This document shows positions 18,001-24,570 of a DNA stretch of 24,570 bases, in pieces (the stretch's first letter is position 1; every line of letters starts with the position of its first letter). Both the position numbers and the translations under genes were made by a program. The DNA is taken from contig NPFB01000172.1 of the NCBI GenBank assembly GCA_014084085.1, positions 7,645-32,214 of the forward strand, given 5' to 3'. The notes under the pieces were generated by a model. The model was not told where the DNA came from and did not search any database. It was given only the letters and a program-made list of their open reading frames with translations. Source of the DNA: Hondaea fermentalgiana. Taxonomy: Eukaryota > Sar > Bigyra > Thraustochytrida > Thraustochytriidae.

Positions 18001-21000
18001 CTAGACTTTGGCATTGGCCAATGCAGCTAATTGCTTCTTCACAGTGTCGATAATATTGGTGCACACTTGCTTGCGGGCGTCCTTGCGCGATGCCGACACC
18101 TTGTGCATCGTTTCTTCATGGAGCTCAACGCTTGAGGACGAGCTCGTGAATGAGAAATCTTCACTGTCAGCCGCAGTGCGCAGAGACTCGGCGCGGTCCC
18201 CATGCGCGCGAAGTAAGCTTTCCTGTGCACCAATGAGGCGCTTGAGCGCGTCGCGACGTCTGTCACTAAGGGAGGCAACGCTTGCGCCATTCTCGCCTTG
18301 CTGTTGCTGCTGTTGCTGTTGCTGCTTTTTCTTTTTCTTCTTGTCCTTTTTCGACAAGGGCGGATAGGCGCCCGCAAGGGCACGCAGAAGAACCGTCATC
18401 ATAAGTACGCCATTTGCCTCGTCCCACACGAGGTCGCTTGCAGATTGCTTGCTGACAAGTTCAGATTGCTCGTTGAGAGCCTTGCAGGCAGCCTCCACTG
18501 CCGAGGCACCGTCGGTGCCGTCAAGGATAAGCGCGGCAAACTCGAGCCCAGCCAGCGCAGTCTTGTAGGAGACGCACTCCTCGAGGCCAAGGGTTGCGAG
18601 CAAAGCCTTGCCGTCTTGTTGGACCGTCTCTGTAAGCGCTGGAGCAGAGCTTTCTTTTGCATCTGAAGCGGCATCCTCGTTTGGAATGCGCACGACGGCA
18701 CCTAGCACCTTGGCGTAGAGAGCGCGAAGTTCAAGCCAGTGACGCGATCGCTGGCCCCAGCTCTCTCGGTACGTCGTGGATGCGGTGCAGGCGCGGGACT
18801 GGGACCACCCGGGCCCACGCGTGCAGGGCGATGCTCGGTCCCGGCAAGCGGTGAAGCCCGCGGGGCAGTCCCAGCTCACCTTGGTGGTGAAATCATAATT
18901 TAATGCAAGGTCCTCGACACCGCGTTTCTCAATGTCTGCGAGACGCGCAATGAGAAAGGAAAAACGATCAGGGCCCGAAGCCGCGGTGGAGGTCACAGTT
19001 TGGTGCCGAATGAAAGAGATTGCTTCTTCCCAGGGGAGATCGAGGAATTCATTTTCCAAATTGATCAAGAAGCGTTCCGATGCAGCTACCGCTCGTTGGT
19101 GAGAGAATCGGAGACGGCGATCGACTTCGAGGATTTTGGCCACTTCGGGGAAATTCTTTTCCGCCAAAGCATTGACAGTAAAGGCCGGGTTTTCGCGACG
19201 CGAGCCCGTCCAGAGATCCTGGATTTGGCGGCAGATCTCGAGCGCCTCAGAGGTGAATCCAAAGCGCAGGAGCGCGCCGAGCAAGAGATGGCTCAGTGAA
19301 TCATTCTGAATGTACTTGATGCTCAGCGTGTTGTACGCTTCACAGGCTCGCGGCACGATGCCGAGCCGAAGATAAACCTCCAAGAGAACGAGCGTCAACT
19401 GAAAACCGTTTGGACTGTGCTCAAAGGCTGACTCTAAAAGTGTAGCTGCCGTGAGCAAATGGCGGTCGGCGTCGTCCTGCGAGCGGCTGGCGTCATCCTC
19501 GCACCGATTGCTCAAATCGATCAAGGTATGCGCGGCAAGAATCACCAATTCATCGCCCACCTTGACCTCGCGCTGGCCTCCCTGGGCGCCATCGTCGAGA
19601 AATTTGGTCTTTTCGTAGAGGTTCAGGAGCTCCTTGACGAGATTGAGAGCGGTCTCCTCGTTGTACGCCTCCATGGCGCCAAGAAACCTGAGACATTGAT
19701 AACTCGTGAGGCAGGTGCGCACAGCTGCCTTGAGCTTGGCTTTGGCGGACTCCTCGACCTGGTCTGGAGCAGCCACGTGCTTTAAGAGATCTTCGCGAGT
19801 CGAAGCGAGACGCTCTTGCAAAAAGGTGACTAGCTTGGGGCGCAGAGACGCGCAAATCCCGCTAAAGGTCTCGTCGTCCCAACGTCGAGCAAGAGAAGTA
19901 GCCTTGATGGTCTGCGCCAAACCTGTGCCACGCGTTGCGTTCATAAAGACCATGGCCGCGGGCGGTGGCACCACAGATGAAGAGCTGGCGGCGTCTTGGT
20001 CACCACCCACCTTGTCAACAAAGGGCAAAAGAGCATTGCGGAGGTCGCCAAAGCAGCACGCCTTGCCATCAAAAGTCTCGAGATACTCGACAATAGCACC
20101 TACAAGCACTTCGCCGCAGGTGTTGTCACGCTCGCCCCCAAGGTAGGCGCGCAAATTGACGTGGAGGCGGGCAAGAAGCGGGCCGCGCCGGGCGTGACCC
20201 TCTGCAGAGCGCTCGAGCTCCTTGGCAGAGGCAAGGACGCGCTCTCTCGCAGTCTCGCTTCCCTCTGCGAGCGCAAACGCGTTCTCAATGGCACCGCACC
20301 AATTGCGCCAATCTTCTGGGTCCTCATTTGCTGTAAGTTCCAAAAAATGTCCAAGGGCGGCCTCGTGGTCGTCGGCGATTTGTTCAATTTCTGCCAGCAC
20401 AAGAAGGCGATCCCGTGCGGGGGCGCCGCCCAGCTGCTCCTCCTCTACAAATTTTGCAGCGTCGGACGGTTTGCCTTCAAGAACGAGCGTTTGCGCAATG
20501 AGCATGCAGAGCCCGCGAACAGCCGTGCTCTTTTCACTTTGCGTCTTTTCCTGCGCCAAGGCTTTGCGAAGCATGGCTTCTGCAAAGGTCAACTTTTTGT
20601 CGGCCTGCGAGGCTGTCGCGTCATTTTGCGCGAGCAGCTGCGCCTCCCAAAGCATGATCGTGCCGCACCACGCGAGGTAGTCCTGGGACCCTTTGACCTT
20701 GGACATGCGCATGGCCGTGTTGGCGGCCTCTGGCAGCATGCCGTCGCGAAGACACGCCTCGAAGAAGGCATCCATGTGGTCGACGTCATTGATCATTGCC
20801 TTGGCGTACAGCTCGCGTAGCGCTTCTTCGGCGCCGATCCTCGCCAGCGCCTGCGACGCGTAGTGTACGGTATCTGACTCTAGTGCGCCGTCCTTCATGA
20901 GCCCGCGCACCTCCTCGAGGGCTTCGTCGCGCTGCCCGCGTCCCTCGAGCGCTAGCGCCTTGAGCGCGCGCGCGAGCTCGTGTCGCGCCAGGTCCTTTTT

Positions 21001-21114
21001 CTCCAGCAGTTTGAGCGCGCCCTTGTAGTCGCGCGTCGTGAAGATGGCCGTGTACACGGGCTGCAGCCGTCGCTGCAGCACCTCGCGCGCAGCCATCTCC
21101 GCTCGCCCGCTCAT
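18001..21114 (-). CDS. NAA25: N-alpha-acetyltransferase 25, NatB auxiliary subunit (NAA25/MDM20)
   Basis: 1037 residues from the ATG at 21114 (context AAGATGA). The frame further upstream is open but has no ATG. NAA25 is the TPR scaffold that binds catalytic NAA20 in NatB, which acetylates nascent proteins starting Met-Asp, Met-Glu, Met-Asn or Met-Gln at the ribosome. Supporting features are the N-terminal TPR helices (RRLQPVYTAIF, LARALKALALEGRGQRDEA), the family signature KACCFGDLR near residues 352-358, and the later block LEVYLRLGIVPRACEAYN followed by KYIQNDSLSHLLLG. The family is usually about 950-1000 residues. Residues about 746-788 are Cys/Arg/Trp-rich and unlike the rest, and coincide with a possible intron (separate entry). 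A Lys run followed by polyQ lies near residues 920-940. No NAA20 gene is in the window. Confidence 0.9.
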   Translation of the reverse strand: MSGRAEMAAREVLQRRLQPVYTAIFTTRDYKGALKLLEKKDLARHELARALKALALEGRGQRDEALEEVRGLMKDGALESDTVHYASQALARIGAEEALRELYAKAMINDVDHMDAFFEACLRDGMLPEAANTAMRMSKVKGSQDYLAWCGTIMLWEAQLLAQNDATASQADKKLTFAEAMLRKALAQEKTQSEKSTAVRGLCMLIAQTLVLEGKPSDAAKFVEEEQLGGAPARDRLLVLAEIEQIADDHEAALGHFLELTANEDPEDWRNWCGAIENAFALAEGSETARERVLASAKELERSAEGHARRGPLLARLHVNLRAYLGGERDNTCGEVLVGAIVEYLETFDGKACCFGDLRNALLPFVDKVGGDQDAASSSSVVPPPAAMVFMNATRGTGLAQTIKATSLARRWDDETFSGICASLRPKLVTFLQERLASTREDLLKHVAAPDQVEESAKAKLKAAVRTCLTSYQCLRFLGAMEAYNEETALNLVKELLNLYEKTKFLDDGAQGGQREVKVGDELVILAAHTLIDLSNRCEDDASRSQDDADRHLLTAATLLESAFEHSPNGFQLTLVLLEVYLRLGIVPRACEAYNTLSIKYIQNDSLSHLLLGALLRFGFTSEALEICRQIQDLWTGSRRENPAFTVNALAEKNFPEVAKILEVDRRLRFSHQRAVAASERFLINLENEFLDLPWEEAISFIRHQTVTSTAASGPDRFSFLIARLADIEKRGVEDLALNYDFTTKVSWDCPAGFTACRDRASPCTRGPGWSQSRACTASTTYRESWGQRSRHWLELRALYAKVLGAVVRIPNEDAASDAKESSAPALTETVQQDGKALLATLGLEECVSYKTALAGLEFAALILDGTDGASAVEAACKALNEQSELVSKQSASDLVWDEANGVLMMTVLLRALAGAYPPLSKKDKKKKKKQQQQQQQQQGENGASVASLSDRRRDALKRLIGAQESLLRAHGDRAESLRTAADSEDFSFTSSSSSVELHEETMHKVSASRKDARKQVCTNIIDTVKKQLAALANAKV
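18751..18879 (-). other. Candidate in-frame spliceosomal intron within NAA25
   Basis: On the coding (-) strand, AAG is followed by GTGAGC (from 18879), a consensus-like 5' splice site. CAG acceptors occur 81 nt (ending 18799) and 129 nt (ending 18751) downstream. Both lengths are multiples of three, and the segment contains no stop, so the frame stays open whether or not it is spliced. The encoded stretch is rich in Cys, Arg, Trp and Pro and does not resemble the helical surroundings. This is inference from motif and composition only. Confidence 0.5.
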
Positions 21115-21385
21115 CTTGCCGCTGCTGTCGCCGCCGCCGCGTCCTCCTTGCCGGCCTTCCCCTCCTCCTCCTCCGCGTTCACAATGATCGCGATCTATCC
21201 ACGCGCTCGTCTCGTCTGGGTGCCAGCTCGATTCGCTGCTGACCGCAGAAAATGAATAAAACTGAAAAAGGAAAACAAGAATCAAGCAGGGGACGACGAC
21301 GAAGGAGATGCATGACAGCGATCGAGGCTACGATTCGCGGTGATCACATCCAAATGCAAACTGCCATGACCAAATTGTAGGTTTA

Positions 21386-21458
21386 GTCACCAGGGACTGA
21401 CACTTGCGAAGCTGCTTCGCCGTCTTTTGCGGACAATGCGAGGGACCCTGGCGGTGAC
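21386..21458. repeat. 73-nt stem-loop candidate with nested hairpin
   Basis: GTCAC (21386-21390) and CAGGG (21391-21395) pair with GTGAC (21454-21458) and CCCTG (21446-21450), giving a 10-bp stem with a 3-nt bulge. A nested perfect hairpin lies inside: GCGAAG (21406-21411) with CTTCGC (21415-21420). It has tRNA-like size but no T-arm signature, so it is not a tRNA. It could be a structured leader, a non-coding RNA or a cruciform site. Confidence 0.5.
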
Positions 21459-21838
21459 GAGAATTAAAATCAACTCGCAGCTTTGCAAAAAGGAATGTCC
21501 TCGAGGGTGTTGAAGACGCAGAGTGTAAATTAAATCTGCCAAAAAAAATTGATCAAACACCTTTGTCCAATTATCATTCTGGATCTGCTTCGTACACGCT
21601 CAAAACGCCAAAGGATTACATAAAATCTTACATCCCTATTGGCCTTCCATGCCAGAAACAAATTGTCACGGTACGATTTTTTGCTTTCCGGCCAAATTCG
21701 AACCATTCTTGCAAGGCGACATTGACAAAGGCATACTGACTGTTGACGGGAAACACGCACGAATGCATCCCCAGCTCTTTACCTGCAAGCGATCTGGGAT
21801 GGAATTCTGTGCATATAACCCTGGCTAGCCACAAAAAA

Positions 21839-21860
21839 CGGGACGAAATTGGGACGAAAT
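21839..21860 (+). repeat. CGGGACGAAATT repeat, tandem half-sites
   Basis: A full 12-mer CGGGACGAAATT (21839-21850), preceded by A6, is followed directly by GGGACGAAAT (21851-21860). This is the same element that forms hairpins further right, here without its left arm. Confidence 0.85.
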
Positions 21861-22056
21861 CTCTGCTCACGTTATCCGTCTGGGCACGGTCAGATCTACA
21901 TCGCGTGCTATGAAATCGAGCCCAGCTTTAGTTTTTCGTGTCTAGATTACTATCCCAAAGTTTGAGATTCTGAAAAGTGTTTTTGATTGAAGTACAGATG
22001 AAAGACTGATTTGGCGGCTGCGAGTATAAAGTGGTCTATTTGATCAGAATAGGTCT

Positions 22057-22080
22057 CGTCCCGAAAAACGGGACGAAATT
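22057..22080. repeat. CGTCCCG-AAAAA-CGGGACGAAATT hairpin, imperfect left arm
   Basis: Left arm CGTCCCG (22057-22063), A5 loop, right arm CGGGACG plus AAATT (22069-22080). The outer part of the left arm is mutated (TCT in place of TTT). Confidence 0.85.
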
Positions 22081-22434
22081 AATTAAGGCTAATATGACTA
22101 AGACCCTCTTATTGGAGTTTCGTGTAGTAAATTCAAAGCGCGAAGAAGGATGGTGAACAGCTGCGGCACGTCTGCTGGGTGGTCTCGTCGTTGCGCGACG
22201 CAACGCGACGCCAAGGTAAGACTATGCAGCCGTCGCAGCTATCAACGAAGAGCGGTGGTTAGGCTCCGCCACCAAGTACCCACTTTGCAGATCAAGCTTC
22301 AGAATGTCCACCGGGTGAATCTCCCCGAAAACTTGCATGGAGGAGGAGGGGTATCGTGGGAATCACCATGCCAACGCGCGAATTTTATAATTGATCTGGA
22401 GTATTTCTTTCAATGACTTTTCTGATTTTTAGAT

Positions 22435-22454
22435 ATTTCGTCCCGTTTTTCGGG
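22435..22454. repeat. Opposite-orientation copy of the hairpin element with degraded right arm
   Basis: ATTTCGTCCCG (22435-22445), T5 loop, then CGGG (22451-22454), after which pairing breaks down (CCGAGG). The T5 rather than A5 loop shows it is inverted relative to the copies at 22057 and 22495. Confidence 0.75.
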
Positions 22455-22494
22455 CCGAGGCTACACCCTATTTCGGCAAAACTATTTCGCCGAC

Positions 22495-22523
22495 AATTTC
22501 GTCCCGAAAAACGGGACGAAATT
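22495..22523. repeat. Perfect 12-bp-arm hairpin of the CGGGACGAAATT family
   Basis: AATTTCGTCCCG (22495-22506), loop AAAAA (22507-22511), CGGGACGAAATT (22512-22523): a perfect inverted repeat. ATTTCG half-elements also occur just to the left at 22470-22475 and 22484-22489. Confidence 0.92.
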
Positions 22524-22912
22524 TAGCCAGGGATAAAGTTCCTCGTCGCAATGCGGTCTTTGTTGGTTTTTAAGTGGGAACTGTGCTCTCAAGTGCGCCA
22601 AAAATTGTTAATGCTATTTCCGTGCCTGATGTCCGTCAAAATTGATTGCGCCAGAAGGCCAGGTACTCCAAAGCTTTCTTTTGCTTGGTAAGGATTTCAT
22701 GCATGTCGAGCTCTTTTCGGAGTTAGTTGGATATATCTTGTATGCGTCGGAACAACCTCTGCGTGGCTGGCTCTTCAAATAGGGAAGATCGAGGGCTTTC
22801 CATGGTCTCGAGTGAAGTCGGGCAGGTGAAATGCAGCGATGTCGTACGGACTTGCCTTTGCCTAGTTACCTCGCTACATGGTTTGACAGCCCACTATCTC
22901 GAAAAGGGCATA

Positions 22913-24570
22913 TCAACGCACTTCTGCAGCGTTATGAACGTTGTTGCACATGGCTTGGACTTGGCGGACCTCGCGAACTGTAGTCTCGGCACTCCACATG
23001 ACGATACCTCCGCGACTCGCACCAATGAGATTATTCAATGTAGCAAGTGACGCACGGGCCCTCTCGCAAAATTCATTCATTTCCGGGAAGGCACCGAGCG
23101 TGTCCGGTTCTACGGCATCTAGGGCCTCGACGTAGCGATCAACTGCTTTCACGGACGCGTACAAGTCTTCGCCAACGAAGGCGCCCCTAAGTTTTGCAAT
23201 GTATTCAAGGACGGTCACCTTGACATTGATAATCCGCGATACCTGTGACTCCGGACCGACAAGCCTCCGAAGTTCCTCTTTAGCATCGTGTCGGGCCCTG
23301 CGCAGTGGGGCGGTCAACGCAGTCTCAAGCCTAGGGATGGCTTCTTCGTCGAGGGGACAAGGCGCCCCAAGTTTTTGGAACCCGGGTGCCAAAGTCATGT
23401 CGAGCATGTAAGGGAAGGGATTTTGCCCTCTGGCCCACCAATGAAAGCGGGGAAACCCTGGCTCTGCGCCCACGGTGGGCGACCAGATTTCAAAGTCGCC
23501 GATGCCAGCGATGGTGACAATCACTCGGAGGCCCATGTTTTGAGCGGTGTGTACGACGTACCTGGCACGATGCGCCTCCCAGGGATGCACCTCAATGAGC
23601 TCGCCGACGCCCGTGGTGACCAAGACCTGCAAGATCATGTTTGCAGCGGCGAGGGCGCGAATGACGGGATGCATCCAGTCCCAGTCCGTCATCGCGTTAA
23701 GGTACTGTTCACGCGTCGGCCACCGGAAGACGCGCTCGGCCCTTCGGCTCATTCTTATAATCGGATCGTTGGCCCATGCGGCGTTTTCGAGCACCTTGCG
23801 CGCCTCCACGAGGCGAGATCCAGCGTCGAGCAGGTCCTGCAGTTGCGTGCCGAGGCCCTCGGTGTACATTGGCTGCCCTTCTCTAAGACGATCATTGAGC
23901 CGAGCAGTTGCGGCGTTGACCTCCTGGCGCAGCCGATCCAGGTCTTCCCCGAGCGAGGCGCATACTTGCTCCGCCACACGCGTGAGATCCTCGTTGCAGA
24001 AGGTCAAAAACTCATCACCAACTCTGACGAGCTCGTCGAGCCGCGGCCCGACGTTCACCATGAAACGCGGGCCTCTGGGACTCAATTGAACATTACGGAT
24101 TAGCCTGCACGTAGCAAGGGCGGCTGCACTCCAGGCCTCTGGCGCAATGATGAAGTCCGGGAGCCTGAAAGGTACGCCAAGCTTACGCACCACGTCCACA
24201 AAGAGACCTGTGCGCTCGGTACCTGCAAAGTGCAGAATCTTGGCATCAATGTGCAGCTGGGTGTCGTCTTGTGCAATGCCAGCACCATTGAATAGATTGA
24301 GAAGTGGAATGTTGTTGAAGCCACGCTCGCCGGTGGATCTGCTCAACCGAATGCCTTCGTCCACGTCCCGGAGAAATGCGTCTTGATCCGCGACAGGATC
24401 GTTGCGTTGCACTCTGTCGAAGAAACGTCTCATTTTGTCCATCCTTTGGGCGTAGGCAATGCCGAGGTGGAGGTGGAGGTGGTGATTAACACGGTCCCTC
24501 AGGTCCACATGCATGGCCGCAATTGCATGCCGCATAAACTGGGTGTGAATGCGGAATCCGTGCTGGATAT
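22913..24570 (-). CDS. Unrecognised protein, partial (5' end beyond window)
   Basis: The - strand frame ends in TGA at 22913-22915 and stays open to the last base of the window, giving at least 552 residues. An ATG at 24535 exists, but codons upstream of it continue without a stop, so the true start probably lies outside. The protein is soluble-looking and mostly helical, with a long charged helical stretch in the middle (FCNEDLTRVAEQVCASLGED and following), a Trp-rich segment (RWPTREQYLNAMTDWDWMHP), a hydrophobic strand-like part (LRVIVTIAGIGDFEIW) and a helical C-terminus. I recognise no enzyme motif, membrane segment or nucleic-acid-binding signature. Its neighbourhood, AT-richer with palindromic repeats, differs from the rest of the window. 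It may be a lineage-specific gene or part of an integrated viral or mobile element; the sequence alone does not decide. Confidence 0.7.
   Translation of the reverse strand, partial: IQHGFRIHTQFMRHAIAAMHVDLRDRVNHHLHLHLGIAYAQRMDKMRRFFDRVQRNDPVADQDAFLRDVDEGIRLSRSTGERGFNNIPLLNLFNGAGIAQDDTQLHIDAKILHFAGTERTGLFVDVVRKLGVPFRLPDFIIAPEAWSAAALATCRLIRNVQLSPRGPRFMVNVGPRLDELVRVGDEFLTFCNEDLTRVAEQVCASLGEDLDRLRQEVNAATARLNDRLREGQPMYTEGLGTQLQDLLDAGSRLVEARKVLENAAWANDPIIRMSRRAERVFRWPTREQYLNAMTDWDWMHPVIRALAAANMILQVLVTTGVGELIEVHPWEAHRARYVVHTAQNMGLRVIVTIAGIGDFEIWSPTVGAEPGFPRFHWWARGQNPFPYMLDMTLAPGFQKLGAPCPLDEEAIPRLETALTAPLRRARHDAKEELRRLVGPESQVSRIINVKVTVLEYIAKLRGAFVGEDLYASVKAVDRYVEALDAVEPDTLGAFPEMNEFCERARASLATLNNLIGASRGGIVMWSAETTVREVRQVQAMCNNVHNAAEVR

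Larger units (their letters stand above)
21115..22912. other. AT-richer spacer of 1.8 kb with palindromic repeats, no supported gene
   Basis: The first 170 bp are the GC-rich leader of NAA25. After about 21240 the sequence becomes clearly AT-richer than any other long stretch in the window. Short frames exist (for example 22150-22416 +), but none has a protein-like composition. The region holds a large stem-loop candidate (21386-21458) and several copies of a CGGGACGAAATT element (21839-22523). It separates NAA25 from the partial gene at the right end; both are on the - strand, so it includes the 3' end of the latter. Confidence 0.6.

Noticed and set aside
18001..21114. First impression of an SRP72-like TPR scaffold
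   Set aside because: The KACCFGDLR signature and the RRLQPVYTAIF and KYIQNDSLSHLLLG blocks fit NAA25/MDM20, and the basic SRP72 C-terminal RNA-binding domain is absent.
22150..22416. 88-codon + strand frame in the AT-rich spacer
   Set aside because: Its mixed composition has no domain, its codon use differs from the real genes, and it sits between copies of the palindromic repeat. A chance frame is likelier.
22727..23050. 107-codon + strand frame overlapping the 3' end of the partial - strand gene
   Set aside because: It has no ATG at its first codon and is antisense to the much longer, better-composed frame ending at 22913.

Overview
This window looks like nuclear DNA from a GC-rich, intron-poor eukaryotic microbe. 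The evidence is long uninterrupted eukaryotic ORFs (XRN1, the NatB subunit NAA25, a TCP11-family protein), AUG contexts with a purine at -3, abundant CAG/CAA homopolymer tracts, and no bacterial operon or Shine-Dalgarno architecture. An AP2-domain regulator outside a plant-like setting, together with compact GC-rich genes, would fit a stramenopile protist such as a thraustochytrid (Labyrinthulomycetes). That placement is inference and was not tested by any search.

Layout. (1) 1-3868: a 3.9 kb GC-rich stretch with no convincing gene, full of simple repeats and strongly strand-asymmetric purine and pyrimidine tracts. It lies upstream of a polyQ/Asn/Ser-rich AP2-domain protein (3869-6178, +). 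(2) 6657-8276 (+): a TPR-like domain fused to a prolyl-4-hydroxylase-type 2OG-Fe(II) dioxygenase. (3) About 9120-10946 (+): a TCP11-family protein with a predicted N-terminal membrane anchor. (4) 11766-16514 (+): the 5'-3' exoribonuclease XRN1, with all seven catalytic acidic residues and a Q/P/A-rich tail. (5) 16747-17853 (+): an unrecognised basic, helical protein built on seven copies of a short FDxVxN-like motif. (6) 18001-21114 (-): NAA25/MDM20, the auxiliary subunit of N-terminal acetyltransferase B, convergent with gene 5; it contains a candidate in-frame intron. (7) 21115-22912: a more AT-rich spacer of 1.8 kb with a family of CGGGACGAAATT palindromic repeats. (8) 22913-24570 (-): an unrecognised protein whose frame stays open through the right edge of the window.

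The recognised genes are unlinked housekeeping or regulatory functions (transcription, mRNA decay, co-translational N-terminal acetylation, hydroxylation). They do not form an obvious pathway or cluster. The right-hand 3.3 kb is the least ordinary part: lower GC, a recurrent hairpin/half-site repeat and an orphan ORF. It is the best place to look for an accessory or integrated element.
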